Assembly: GCA_027919835.1 (NCBI GenBank)
Contig: JANVFP010000019.1
Coordinates: 372,001-436,000 of the forward strand
From: Lentinula raphanica
Lineage: Eukaryota > Basidiomycota > Agaricomycetes > Agaricales > Omphalotaceae
Reading direction: 5' to 3'
DNA length: 64,000 nucleotides
In this document: piece after piece, positions 10,901-23,400 of the stretch
Numbering within the stretch: the stretch's first letter is position 1
Layout: every line of letters begins with the position of its first letter
The notes under the pieces: generated by a model
Told to the model about the DNA's origin: nothing
What the model saw: only the letters and a program-made list of their open reading frames with translations
Database searches by the model: none
Translations under genes and position numbers: made by a program

Positions 10901-13900
10901 CGATCTGAGGTGGTGCAGAACAATCTGCTTGGCGACTAAAGGTCACACTAGGTCAATTATGATTACAATTGGTCTGTTACGATCACAATTGGTGCACTCG
11001 GACACCAAAGGTTGAACTATGTCCATTCCAATCTCAGCTGGTGCAGAACAATCTGCTTGGCAACTAAAGGTCCCACTAGGTCTATTACGATCACAATTGG
11101 TGTACTCGAACACCAACAGGTGCACTACGACCATTCCAATCTCAGGTGGTGCAGAGCAATCTGCTTGGAGACTAAAGGTCCCACTAGGTCTATTACGATC
11201 ACAATTGGTGCACTCGGACACCAAAGGTTGAACTACATCCATTCCAATCTGAGGTGGTGCAGAACAATCTGCTTGGTGACTAAAGGTCACACTAGGTCAA
11301 TTATAATCACAATTGGTCTGTTACAATCACAATTGGTGTACTCGGACACCAAAGGTTGCACTATGTCCATTTCGATCTGAGGTGGTGCAGAACAATCTGC
11401 TTGGCAACTAAAGGTCCCACTAGGTCCATTACAATTACAATTGGTGTACTCGGACACCAATTGGTGCACTATGTCCATTCCGCTCTGAGGTGGTGCAGAA
11501 CAATCTGCTTGGTGACTAAACCACTAGGTCCATTACGATCACAATTGGTGTACTCGGACACCAAAGGTTGAACTACATCCATTCCGATCTGAGGTGGTGC
11601 AGAACAATCCGCTTGGCGACTAAAGGTCCCACAAGGTCAATTACGATCACAATTGGTACACTTGGAAACCAGCAGGTGCACTATGTCCATTCCAATCTTA
11701 GTGGGTGCAGAGGAATCTGGTTGGCGACTAAAGGTCCCACTAGGTCTATTACGATCACAATTGGTGTACTTGGACACCAAAGGTTGAACTACGTCCATTC
11801 CGATCTCAGGTGGTGCAGAACAATCTGCTTGGCAACTAAAGGTCCCACTAGGTCTATTACAATCACAATTGCTGCACTTGGGCACCAACGGTTGCACTAC
11901 GTCCATTCCGATCTCAGGTGGTGCAGAACAATCTGCTTGGCAACTAAAGGTCCCACTAGGTCTATTACAATCACAATTGGTGCACTTGGGCACCAACGGG
12001 TCCACTATGTCCATTCCGATCTGAGGTGGTGCAGAACAATCTGCTTGGCGACTAAAGGTCACACTAGGTCAATTATAATCACAATTGGTCTGTTACGATC
12101 ACAATTGGTGCACTAGGACACCAAAGGTTGAACTACGTCCATTCCGATCTGAGGTGGTGCAGAACAATCTGCTTGGCGACTAAAGGTCCCACTAGGTCTA
12201 TTACGATCACAATTGGTGTACTCGGACACCAAAGGTTGAACTACGTCCATTCCGATCTGAGGTGGTCCAGAACAATCTGCTTGGCGACTAAAGGTCACAC
12301 CAGGTCAATTCTAATCACAATTGGTCTGTTACGATCACAATTGGTGTACTCGGACACCAAAGGTTGCACTATGTCCATTCCGATCTGAGGTGGTGCAGAA
12401 CAATCTGCTTGGAGACTAAAGGTCCCGCTAGGTCAATCACGATCACAATTTGTGCACTTGGGCACCAAAGGTTGAACTACGTCCATTCTGATCTGAGGTG
12501 GTCCAGAGCGACTAAAGGTCCCACTAGGTCTATTACGATCACAATTGGTGTACTTGGACACCAAAGGTTGAACTACGTCCATTCCAATCGGAGGTGGTGC
12601 AGAACAATCTGCTTGGCAACTAAAGGTCCCACTAGGTCCATTACGATCACAATTGGTGTACTCGGACACCAACAGTTGCACTACGTCCATTCCGATCTCA
12701 GGTGGTGCAGAACAATCTGCTTGGAGACTAAAGGTCACACTAGGTCAATTATGATTACAATTGGTCTGTTGCGATCACAATTGGTGTACTCGGACACCAA
12801 AGGTTGCACTATGTCCATTCCGATCTGAGGTGGTGCAGAACAATCTGCTTGGAGACTAAAGGTCCCACTAGGTCAATTACGATCACAATTTGTGCGCTTG
12901 GGCACCAACGGTTGCACTACGTCCATTCCAATCTCAGTAGGTGCAGAGGAATCTGCTTGGCGACTAAAGGTCCTACGAGGTCTATTATGATCACAATTGC
13001 TGCACTTGGACACCAAAGGTTGAACTATGTCCATTCCGATCTCAGGTGGTGCAGAACAATCTGCTTGGAGACTAAAGGTCACACTAGGTCAATTACGATC
13101 ACAATTGGTACACTTGGAAACCAGCAGGTGCACTATGTCCATTCCAATCTTAGTGGGTGCAGAAGAATCTGGTTGGCGACTAAAGGTCCCACTAGGTCTA
13201 TTACGATCACAATTGGTGTACTTGGACACCAAAGGTTGAACTACGTCCATTCCGATCGGAGGTGGTGCAGAACAATCTGCTTGGCAACTAAAGGTCCCAC
13301 TAGGTCCATTACGATCACAATTGGTGTACTCGGACACCAAAGGTTGAACTACATCCATTCCGATCTGAGGTGGTGCAGAACAATCCGCTTGGCGACTAAA
13401 GGTCCCACAAGGTCAATTACGATCACAATTGGTACACTTGGAAACCAGCAGGTGCACTATGTCCATTCCAATCTTAGTGGGTGCAGAGGAATCTGGTTGG
13501 CGACTAAAGGTCCCACCAGGTCTATTACGATCACAATTGGTGTACTCGGACACCAAAGGTTGAACTACGTCCATTCCGATCTGAGGTGGTGCAGAACAAT
13601 CTGCTTGGCGACTAAAGGTCACACTAGGTCAATTATAATCACAATTGGTCTGTTACAATCACAATTGGTGTACTCGGACACCAAAGGTTGCACTATGTCC
13701 ATTTTGATCTGAGGTGGTGCAGAACAATCTGCTTGGCAACTAAAGGTCCCACTAGGTCTATTACAATCACAATTGGTGCACTTGGGCACCAATGGATGCA
13801 CTATGTCCATTCCGATCTGAGGTGGTCCAGAACAATCTGCTTGGCAACTAAAGGTCACACTAGGTCAATTATAATCACAATTGGTCTGTTACGATCACAA

Positions 13901-16040
13901 TTGGTGTACTCGGACACCAAAGGTTGCACTACGTCCATTTCGATCTGAGGTGGTGCAGAACAATCTGCTTGGCAACTAAAGGTCCCACTAGGTCCATTAC
14001 AATCACAATTGGTGTACTCGGACACCAATGGGTGCACTATGTCCATTCCGCTCTGAGGTGGTGCAGAACAATCTGCTTGGCGACTAAACCACTAGGTCCA
14101 TTACAATCACAATTGGTGTACTCGGACACCAAAGGTTGAACTACATCCATTCCGATCTGAGGTGGTGCAGAACAATCCGCTTGGCAACTAAAGGTCCCAC
14201 AAGGTCAATTACGATCACAATTGGTACACTTGGAAACCAGCAGGTGCACTATGTCCATTCCAATCTTAGTGGGTGCAGAGGAATCTGGTTGGCGACTAAA
14301 GGTCCCACTAGGTCTATTACGATCACAATTGCTGCACTCGGACACCAAAGGTTGAACTATGTCCATTCCGATCTCAGGTGGTGCAGAACAATCTGCTTGG
14401 AGACTAAAGGTCCCACTAGGTCTATTACGATCACAATTGGTGTACTTGGACACCAAAGGTTGAACTACGTCCATTCCAATCGGAGGTGGTGCAGAACAAT
14501 CTGCTTGGCAACTAAAGGTCCCACTAGGTCCATTACGATCACAATTGGTGTACTCGGACACCAACAGATGCACTATGTCCATTCCGATCTGAGGTGGTGC
14601 AGAACAATCTGCTTGGTGACTAAAGGTCACACTAGGTCAATTATGATTACAATTGGTGCACTCGGACACCAAAGGTTGAGCTATGTCCATTCCAATCTCA
14701 GCTGGTGCAGAACAATCTGCTTGGCGACTAAAGGTCACACTAGGTCAATTATAATCACAATTGGTCTGTTACGATCACAATTGGTGCACTCGGACACCAA
14801 AGGTTGAACTACGTCCATTCCGATCTGAGGTGGTGCAGAACAATCTGCTTGGCGACTAAAGGTCCCACTAGGTCTATTACGATCACAATTGGTGTACTCG
14901 GACACCAAAGGTTGAACTACGTCCATTCCGATCTAAGGTGGTCCAGAACAATCTGCTTGGCAACTAAAGGTCCCACTGGGTCTATTACGATCACAATTGG
15001 TGTACTCGGACACCAACAGGTGCACTACGACCATTCCAATCTCAGGTGGTGCAGAGCAATCTGCTTGGAGACTAAAGTACGATCACAATTGGTGTACTCG
15101 GACACCAAAGGTTGAACTACATCCATTCCGATCTCAGGTGGTGCAGAACAATCTGCTTGGCGACTAAAGGTCAAACTAGGTCTATTACGATCACAATTGC
15201 TGCACTCGGACACCAAAGGTTGAACTATGTCCATTCCGATCTCAGGTGGTGCAGAACAATCTGCTTGGAGACTAAAGGTCCCACTAGGTCTAACCGCATA
15301 GCTGGCAAGCAAAGCCAAAATACTACCTTTGTTTGAGATAGCAGGGTTTTCCTGCCTATTTCTCATTTTTTTTTTGCTGCAGGTACCTCTACAAATCACG
15401 AACAAGCTTCATTCAACAGGTAAGTGTAGTAAATATCTACCATATATATGTGAAGCCTCCTTTTTCACTTCCTGATGCTGCACAAGTGCCGGACCTGTCC
15501 AAATTTGATTGCAATCCTTATTGCAAGCAAAGCAAAGCAAGTGGTTTCATGTGAGGTCTGTAGAGTGTGGTCTGAGTTTGTACTTGTTTGGCAAAAACGG
15601 AGCTATGATAGAATCTAAATTTTGCTTGTTTTCAGATAATATGCTTAGTTCATCATTCAAATCCTGGTCTTTTTGGCTGATTCTCTCAGAACATGCTCAC
15701 CTCAAGTCTCAAGACTGATACATCTGGTTTTTATGCGGTGTGATTAGTCCAAACTCCGAGCTTTGTACATTTGGGAGATCTCAGGATCAGGAAATGTCAT
15801 TTAGACGCGCTCAATATGACACTCTCTGTGAGTTTTGTGCTTCATACACGATATAGTATCGCTTCTCAACTAGGATTAAGCTTCGCGAGCACCACACCGT
15901 GCCACGGTGTATATCTTGTCTATGAGCGCTACCAGGCGCTACCAAAGCGCTACCAAAGCGCTACTTTTCCTGATCCGCATGACTCTTTCGAACCGAGACG
16001 ATTCGGGTTCGGGAATCGAAACGAGTTCAACTCTGAGCCC
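7918..16040. mobile_element. TIR element II enclosing a satellite array
   Basis: The left end (about 7918-7992) matches the left end of element I. The right end (about 15928-16040), with repeated AGCGCTACC units and ATTCGGGTTCGGGAATCGAA, is its inverted counterpart. Sequence next to the ends is shared with element I, for example the block with CTACAAATC, GTAAATATCTAC and GTGCCGGACCTGTCCAAATTTGAT at 15385-15515 versus 7640-7765. Between them lies the 108-bp satellite array (8380-15292). A short internal segment (CCTATTTCTCA plus T-run plus GCTGCA) occurs on both sides of the array, at about 8051-8085 and 15350-15383. The array is therefore not a clean insertion with a short duplication; recombination between element copies is likely. 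Confidence 0.45.
8380..15292 (+). repeat. 108-bp satellite array, orientation A
   Basis: About 60 tandem units of a 108-base repeat. The common unit starts GTCCCACTAGGTCTATTACG and ends CTGCTTGGCGACTAAAG. Variants of 128 bases (20 extra bases carrying ATCACAATTGGTCTGTTACG) and of 104 bases (lacking four bases in GACTAAACCACTAGG) recur. The 340-base period at 10080-10760 equals 128+108+104, so a higher-order repeat exists. Because 108 is divisible by three and stops are rare, long frames appear on both strands. They have no start context, codon bias or domain and are treated as by-products. Each unit contains two potential hairpins (TTGGTGT/ACACCAA and GCAGA/TCTGC). Confidence 0.95.
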
Positions 16041-16226
16041 AGCTACTGCAACAAGAATACAAAATCGCATTTGGTGTAAGTTGACAAAACATACTAGCTT
16101 ATTCGGCTCATGATAATTTCGGTCTTCTTCTTGGCTTGCAGACCGGTGTACACACAACTGCCAGAGTCTACTTGACCATCTACTCCGCCATCTACTGCAG
16201 CTTTATACTCCAGAAGCGCTTCCACA

Positions 16227-17067
16227 CTAGGATAGTGCTTCAAATAATTTGAGAATCCAATCGCGGTTCGAGTAGGCCTTGTCCATAAAGGAAAGTGCGC
16301 GCTGGTTCTGAATCGAAAGCGATACACATTGTTTGAAACTGAGATATTCAGATTTGGAGGGAAAGGAGAAGCGAAGATGCGTCTGAACGGCGGCATGGGT
16401 CTCGGTAAGATCCAATCTCAAGTCTTGCCCTCGACGTTGGATTTCCCACTCCAGAAAAGTCTACAGGGTATTATCAGCAGCAAGCAGCCTCGATATATTC
16501 GCGGGCTCACGTCATTGAATTCTCCATGTCCAGGAAGTATGATTCCAGGGTTCTTTTGTTCTAGAGCAGCGACAAGGACCAGTACTTCGAAGGATGAGTC
16601 CGTAGTCAGCGATCACTGCTATGATGGCAATACATGCGCGTACCTGAACCTTGGACGTACAGCACCATGAGTTTGACAGGAAGTGCTTTAGCAAAACGCT
16701 CTGGTTTTCGAGGGTGACCGGACATAGTGACTTTAGTCGATGCGAATACGATACCAGCACTGAAGCACGAGACATCTGAAGATATCTCGTCTCCGTTGCT
16801 GTCATTCCCATCTTCATACTCCGCTTCAATGTTACAATCCACCGCTGCTTTGTCGAGAGACTGCGTTGTGGAAAGGCATTCAGTGAGAAGTTTGACAGAT
16901 CTCGGGAAAATTCGACGTACTGGCGCGTTCAGGATACGAACTAGAGACCAGAGCAAAAAGGTAAGGTTCAACGGCACTGTAGGATCGTCGAGATGGAGAT
17001 GAGCATCACCTTCATGTTTCGTCTCAACGAATATCATAGTGTCTTCCTTAGAGCATTCCAAGGCCAT
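16227..17067 (-). CDS. Hypothetical protein, three exons
   Basis: Exons 17067-16644, 16584-16511 and 16460-16227 (introns of 59 and 50 bases) join in frame to 243 residues, beginning MALECSKEDTMIFVETKHEG and ending LKLFEALS. A hydrophobic LMVLYVQGSVLVLVAALEQK segment spans the first junction. The last exon is helical and ends in a motif rich in aromatic and charged residues. No known domain was recognised. The gene is divergent to the one at 17510, leaving about 440 bases of shared upstream sequence. Its 3' end lies close to the right end of TIR element II. Confidence 0.6.
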
Positions 17068-17509
17068 GATTTCTGACTTTGAAATTGGGAATCTGCGTAG
17101 AGCTGAGTGCGGATCGTTCGAGGGCGTGGTTGTTAATAAGGGATAATTGGAAGTGGCCGTTCAATCATGATAAGACGAAAGAATCAAGACAAAGCAGTTG
17201 AGGAGAGTATAACATGATGTGTGTGACAAGCAGGGTTCAAACAAAGCTTTGAATGAAATATCTCGATCCGAATTCGATCATGACCGCGGTCATGTTTGTT
17301 CTTGATTTGGAACTCCGCAACATGCTGCTGATTTACACTATCAAGTTCCTTTGTCTAGAGGATTTGACCGTTTTCTACATGTGCCCATCTTCCCGGAGCA
17401 AACCTGTATTACACAAAGAGCATGAATGACGCCTCTCGAGCTTGGGTCTATATCCATGCCTTGCTATAAAAGCAGCGTCTCGTCTACCGCCTTCGTTCAA
17501 AAAAACACG
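17068..17509. promoter_or_regulatory. Divergent intergenic region with TATA box
   Basis: This is the shared upstream region of two divergent genes. A TATAAAA motif at 17465-17471 stands 39 bases before the ATG at 17510. That supports this ATG over the in-frame ATG at 17426, which lies upstream of the TATA box and so probably outside the transcript. No other element was identified. Confidence 0.45.
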
Positions 17510-18831
17510 ATGCCTTTACCCTCCCTGATCCCGTTTATATTCGGTCTCGTTGCCACTATCCCCACCATCCCAACTGCAGTCATCCCGATCATGGGCATTA
17601 TGGTGCTTGGTCTCATGCTCTGCCTGGCCCGAACGATCTTCCAAGTCATTTATCGAGTCGTCGGAGGACTAGCTTCTGTTTGTTGGAAAATCATTCATCT
17701 TTTCGCCTTCCTGTCGCTTGCTGCCCTTCCACTTCTATCTATGTACAATACTACCTTGCGCCCTTTCTGTCTTATCCCAGGGATCGCCAACAGCACTCTA
17801 TGCTCTGATTTTCACCTTTCCGACCGCCAAAGTCGACCCCTATGGGCTGATTATCCTCGCTTGATGAATGCACAGAGTACAACGTTCGAACAGCTACTAG
17901 ACACTTCGATCGGGGGCTCGGGCATATCGCTGGACATCAAGAAGGCCGAAATGGCTATGTCCGACCTTGTGGTTATGGTGAAGTATAGCGAATTGAGCAG
18001 CAAAGACATTTTAGGTAGGCAGAGGATACATAATCGTGTTATCCACGCTAATTTCGAGCCTGTAGGAGATGCATTGTTGACGTTCGCGCATGATGCTCGT
18101 CGGACTGGACGCGGGTTGCAAACCTTAGGCTCGAAAGTTGGAGGCGCCGTCGACTTGTATGTTACATTACCAGTTCACGATTGTGAATGTACTTGCTCAT
18201 CATTCATATCAGGATCCTGTCGGTGAACGAATACGCCATGGCAAAACTTGCTTCCATCCCGTCGTCGCCTTCCTTCATCTCGCATGCATTGATCCCCTTT
18301 CAATCTGCGTCTTCACTGGAGAAGATGTTCCTACTTTCCTTTGCTGAATCGATGAATACCCTTTCGACGATCATCCAGCGCCTTGTCATACTCGCCGAAG
18401 TCGAACTTCTCAACCTAGAAAAGCTCGAAGAGCACCTCTCATTGATTCACGAGATAGTCTCTCTCGAGAATTCATCGATTGCGCATGCCAGGTCTGAGCT
18501 TTTGGGAGAAATTTGGACTTGGCTTGGTGGGAACCAGCATCAACTAAACGGGCATAATGCCCACTTAGAGCTTCTTCGTGGGATTGGTGGGTTTCGCAAG
18601 CAAGCGCTCGCTCATGTGGTTTCTGCTCTACAGATCCTCAGGGCCCTCAGCGATGATATGGAGGACATGAGGGAGCGGATGGTGATGCCCGAGCTTGTGG
18701 GTTCACAGATCCCGATAGAGGTCCAGATTAGTAGCATCCAACATGGACTGCAACGACTCAGGGATTCCAAGGCGTTGGCTCAAGAAAGGGAAGATGTAGC
18801 GATCAGAAAGGTGACAAGCTTGGAAGGATGA
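17510..18831 (+). CDS. Membrane-anchored coiled-coil-like protein, function unknown
   Basis: Exons 17510-18156 and 18213-18831 (56-base intron, phase 2) encode 421 residues. The first 85 residues are strongly hydrophobic: LIPFIFGLVATIPTIP, VIPIMGIMVLGLMLCLA and IIHLFAFLSLAALPLLSMY, giving two or three membrane segments. The remaining 330 residues are soluble and mostly helical with many Leu/Glu heptad-like stretches (for example IIQRLVILAEVELLNLEKLE), ending EDVAIRKVTSLEG. This suggests a membrane-anchored helical protein. I recognise no family. The start at 17510 is chosen because a TATA box lies just upstream; 17426 is the alternative. Confidence 0.65.
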
Positions 18832-19671
18832 AGCCATTGTGGGACCTCGTACGACGCTGACCTCACGCGTACCGCTTCTCGAATTTTCCTTTCTCCATGG
18901 ACACGTTCCCTTTGTCGACCATGATACTTCCTAAAATTTCTCCTGTCTACGAATACGTAGATCTCTGTTCCTCATCTTCTGTTGTATCTTTTCAGTATAC
19001 CCTCGACCTATGTATATTCCACTTGCTGCAAGTCAGTTTTAGAATCTATCCATATCTTTCTCGATCTTTGCAAAATCACGAACAGCCAGTGATCAAATTC
19101 TGAGAAGTAGGAATGGATTTGAATGGATCTCGTGTTAAGCCGTCGTTTTCAGCCGTGTATAATCTCTGGCGGATGGCCTGTCATTTATGCATGATATGGC
19201 TCTAGATCTACTGCGTACCTATCTATTAGATGCAATCTTCCTATGTATACCTTTTCCGCATTGAACGTAGTGTTCCGAATATCTCTGAACTCGTGCCTCA
19301 CTATGCGCATTGCGTACCCCGGTACCGCTGCAGCACCAGCTATTCCGTCGGGGCAAGGTCCATCTAACGATCCTTTGTAACTAGCTAGATTACCTTGTCA
19401 AACCCTTCGTTGCTTCGTCCTTGTTGAGACTTCACTTTCAGCTAACATAGTAGACCACTGAATAACTCCTACTAGTGTTTCCAATATCTCGTCTACCAGA
19501 TTCTCCGTGCCATAGAAGATGGATAGTGCACTCGACTCCCGAGTTTGGAGGGAGGCTATATATGCCGCACGTTGAGGTTTCTCTATCACGATTGCTTGTC
19601 CTCAGTGTTAGTCCGGGCAATGGGGGGCTGAACCGAAAGGACCAAAAGGCGAACCTTGTTCAACAGCTGAG
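18832..19671. other. Intergenic, no gene recognised
   Basis: 3' flank of the preceding gene followed by sequence with frequent stops in all frames. Nothing with terminal repeats or a coding signature was found before the miniature element at 19672. Confidence 0.5.
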
Positions 19672-19948
19672 GCTGTAACTTTTATGCATAACAAGTGGGC
19701 AACTGCCTGAGGCCTGTTTTGCATTACCAAGGGGCAGTTGCCTACCCCTCAATAAGCCTCACTATATCTCACTATAGCAGTGGATGTAATGCATAACAAC
19801 TTGGGCAACATGTTATGCATAACATATAGGCAAAAACATTTTTCAATATTTTTGAAAAAAAGAATTAATTGTATCTTTTGAAATATCCATTTTTGGAAAA
19901 AACTGACACCCCCTATAGGGGGTCTTTTTTTAAGGTCTATCAATATAT

Positions 19949-20044
19949 CCTCAACCCCTAACCCCTAACCCAACCCCTAACCACCCTAACCCCTAACCAA
20001 ACCCCTAACCCTAACCCAACCCAACCCCTAACCCCCTAACCCTT
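19949..20044 (+). repeat. Interstitial telomere-like CCCTAA/CCCCTAA tract
   Basis: About 95 bases of imperfect CCCTAA, CCCCTAA and CCCAA units. The plus strand carries the C-rich form. Basidiomycete telomeres are usually TTAGGG, so this is telomere-like but mixed with an extra C. It sits inside a TIR element, not at a chromosome end. Confidence 0.85.
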
Positions 20045-20059
20045 ATTGGCCTATGTTTG

Positions 20060-20132
20060 GCACTGAATCAGACCCCTCCCTAATGTTGGGGTTAGCATAG
20101 CTAACCCCAACGGGAGGGGCCTGATTCAGTGC
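20060..20132. repeat. Long hairpin inside the miniature element
   Basis: The arms read GCACTGAATCAG, CCCCTCCC and GTTGGGGTTAGC on the left, with their complements on the right. There is only a four-base bulge (TAAT) on the left, about one mismatch, and a two-base centre. The inner arm contains GGGGTTAG, which echoes the neighbouring telomere-like tract. Confidence 0.8.
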
Positions 20133-20480
20133 TTAATCCCAGTTTAAATATTCATTTATTGGCTGAGTGGGCAACTGCCCCTTAGTAATGCAAAACAGGG
20201 CTCAGGCAGTTGCCCACTCATTATGCATAAAACCTACAGCTACAGGTGTGTTCAAGCGAGTTTCTGGAATCTGAACTAGTATTTGAAGATTAACATTGAA
20301 TATTTTGATGGTGCAACAGCAGAGATATGATTGATTTATGGATAAGGAGAAGCACCGTCTGTGATCAGTCTTGTTGGAAAGCGACGCGCAATGGTGGTCC
20401 TTTCACCCAGCATTGATGTATTACATATATGGTATAGACAAGAGAATAGTAGTATGGGGCTTACACCGCAAACCTTTTTC

Positions 20481-23400
20481 CTAAATGACAATTTCATTCT
20501 CCTGGCCAAATGAAATAAGAACACAAGACAAGCAGTGTTCAACGGAAATTACCTTATTCAATGGAAGAGCGTGCATAGTGGGCTCGCTCGTGAAAGCCAC
20601 AACTTGCAACGAGTACGCAAAATGAGAAAGGATTTGATCCAGTGGAAGAAGAAGGGTCTCCTTCTTGAATGTATCATAAAACAGCCGACCACCAGCAAAC
20701 CCAAATGTACGATAGTGGTCCTGATGAGCATGTAGAGTTGTCAATGGCTTATACGGACAGATTTCTGCAAAAGTTTTGGAAATGTGCTTCCCGTCTGGAG
20801 TTTCCCAGATAGCTGTGAAAATTTCTTTGATGGAACCCGCAGACCATTCCTCTGCACATTTGGTAGTAAAGACGACCTGTGCATTTGAGAAAGAGTGATT
20901 CTGCGAAGTGAACGTAGCACCTCTTCGTTTGATTCTGCTGTGAACCCTAGCGGAGGTGACCCTTTCACCATCTGAAGCATATTGAGCCAACTTGGCAAAG
21001 ACACTCGGAGATAATTTGCTCAAAGACGAGGAGGATCGTTCTGGCAGTTCGCAGTGGGCCATGGAGCTAGAAGTGTCAAACTCCTCTTCAAAAGCGAGAG
21101 CATCATTGATGCGAGTTCCACGGACATCTGTCTTCTCTAACGTTGTTTGATACAAGGTGGCTAGTTCAAGCGCCTCTGTTGGGAATGTCCCTCCACGGAA
21201 AAGAGACTTGAGTTTCTGCATCATGCAGAAGCGAGTGAACATAGTTTCCTCCAATTCACCTAGAGGCAAGCAAAAAGAAAGATGAGACACAAGTAGGCGA
21301 TACGAAAACAAGGCTTGACACACCGAATCGGCTATTCGTCTTGGTGGTTTGTAATATGTAATTGAATCGCTCAAATGGAAAGCATCGCCAACTGTGAACA
21401 GGACCAAAACGCCGTAGAAGGTCACCAAAATGGAGCATCATATGCTGGTAGGGGGTGATACGGGTATGAGGATATAAACCGCCAACGTTTTCCCTGTCCC
21501 CGAAGCCGACGAGTGTTGTAACATATGCGCGATAATGATGCTCGAAGGATTGTATCTGCTCCTCGGTCGTTGCGCGCATATCTGCTAAGCGAACAGAAGT
21601 AACAAGGTGCATGTAGTTTACGAGCATCTTGTGTCTACGATCTCCAGGGGGTTGAGAGCCCCACAAACGAATCAGAGTGACAGGGAGGTTGACTGTGCAG
21701 AACGTTCTCCATTGATCAGCACTAAATTTTCCCTGTGATGCCTCACCTGGACGACTAGGAGCAGCAGCCATCCAGGACGGTAGATAAAGTCTCTCCATGT
21801 CTTCTCGTATAGCAGCAAGGGTACGCTTTCCCAAAACGGCCGATTTCTTGTTACCGGCTTTGTTCAAGAGCTGACCATCTTGGTCGGTGATGTGGAATTT
21901 TTTGCGCTAGGCTCAGGTTGTATGAGAAACGATTTTGGTGAGGACAGGAGATGTGGCACACCATGTTGTGGATAAGCAGGCGCTTTCCTTTGTTGTTTAT
22001 GGGGATTGCCTGAAACTCGTCCTCATCCGAATCAGGAGCTGAACGATAGCCACTCGGATCGTAGTCATCAAATTCATGCTCGAGATCGAATGAACCATCC
22101 GAGCGAGTTTCAAAAACATCGTTCGTTTCATCGATGTCCAGATTTTCGTTGGAGGGCTGGCTACGATTAGCCTGAGCAGTAGTCTTTATCCAGAATTGGA
22201 TAGCATTGATCATTGCATCGAGTATCTTGGTAGGGTAATGATCAATCTGTGACTTCGAGGCATTGAAGAAACGGGTGAGATATTCATCATCGTCCGTGTT
22301 GTTGGATTGAAAAAGCTTTAATCTATCATCAGAACCCTTCATTACTGAATCTGATTTGGGATACATACTTCAGGGTCCGATGAAACAAGATTCGAAGTTG
22401 ATGAAAGATGATGTGTTGGAAAATTCTACAAGACAATATCGTTGTGCACAGTCGCAACACAAATCAACTAGACGAATGAGCATACCTGGTTACTTGCGTG
22501 GTTCCCGGAATCGGCGGTGGAACATGCCAGTAGTGGAGCATCGAAGTCAATCCGAGGCGGCTACAAATTCGTGAACGATGTTGGCGAACACAGAAATGAA
22601 TGGGCATACCTCAGCCCCGGTAGCAGAATTGGATAGAGTGTGCAGTGAAATCCGGTCTGTCTTACTTGCGGTTCTCTAATCAGAAGGTGTAAAGGTGCAA
22701 AGTTCAATGGTTGAATTGAAAAACATGTTTACCCATTCGAACAGCTTGTCCACAAGCAGATGTTTGGCGCGGGAGGGTGCACCGGCTGGGGTGAATGCTT
22801 GAACTCCAAGGATCTTTGCCAATTTCCCAATCGTATCCGACGACAATTTTTTGAAATAGGCTTTAGGTTGTCCAGATAGTAACGCTTGATGTGCAGCAGC
22901 AACGTCAGGGTCAGATATTCTCCCGGGATTGGCAGGGATTGGTCCTGGTAATGAATTTGAGTTTCGAAAATCTTGAGCTTGAGGTGCGACGTTGACTGGG
23001 ATAGGAGTGGCTACGGCCCTCCATTGTTTAATCACTCGCTTGAGAATTGTGAAAACCACGTTGATTACAAGTCCAGATAGATAGATAGACCACGTACCAG
23101 TTGTAGGAGAGAATCTGCAAGTGCCTTCCTGCTTCGACGATAATCAAGGCCTTCTTGAATAGCTAAATAGCGTAGAGAATCCACTTTCAATGCTTTGAGA
23201 TTGGCCGCCGATCCATGGTCATAAACATCTCTGGCCACCTCCTTCCCTTCCTCCGTTGGAAGTTTGATTTCCCACAACCCATCACAGTCCACGAAATCAA
23301 CATTCATACCCCAGATCTGACGACAATGGCGTTGAAAAATTCGAAGGTAGAATCCATGCATGGGATCTATGACAGTGTTCGTTATGGGATCCCAGTACTC

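Larger units (their letters stand above)
19672..20240. mobile_element. Miniature TIR element with telomere-like core and hairpin
   Basis: About 80-87 bases at 19672-19758 are the near-perfect inverted complement of 20161-20240. Shared segments include TTTTATGCATAA, GTGGGCAACTGCCTGAG, CCTGTTTTGCATTAC and AAGGGGCAGTTGCC. The interior has three parts: an A/T-rich piece, a degenerate CCCTAA/CCCCTAA tract (19949-20044) and a 73-base hairpin (20060-20132). No coding capacity. It lies 240 bases downstream of the transposase gene on the minus strand. I found no matching terminus at the far side of the cassette, so it looks like an independent insertion. Confidence 0.7.

Noticed and set aside
8380..15292. 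CRISPR-like regular repeat
   Set aside because: Units are directly adjacent without unique spacers, and the genome is clearly eukaryotic.
8378..15336. Many long open frames (up to about 300 codons) on both strands in the first array
   Set aside because: They arise from a 108-base unit (36 codons) with few stops. Several frames on both strands are open together, frames end where length variants occur, and no start context or domain is present.
17426..17509. Upstream in-frame start for the membrane-anchored coiled-coil-like protein
   Set aside because: A TATAAAA box at 17465-17471 lies between this ATG and the next one, so transcription probably begins after it.
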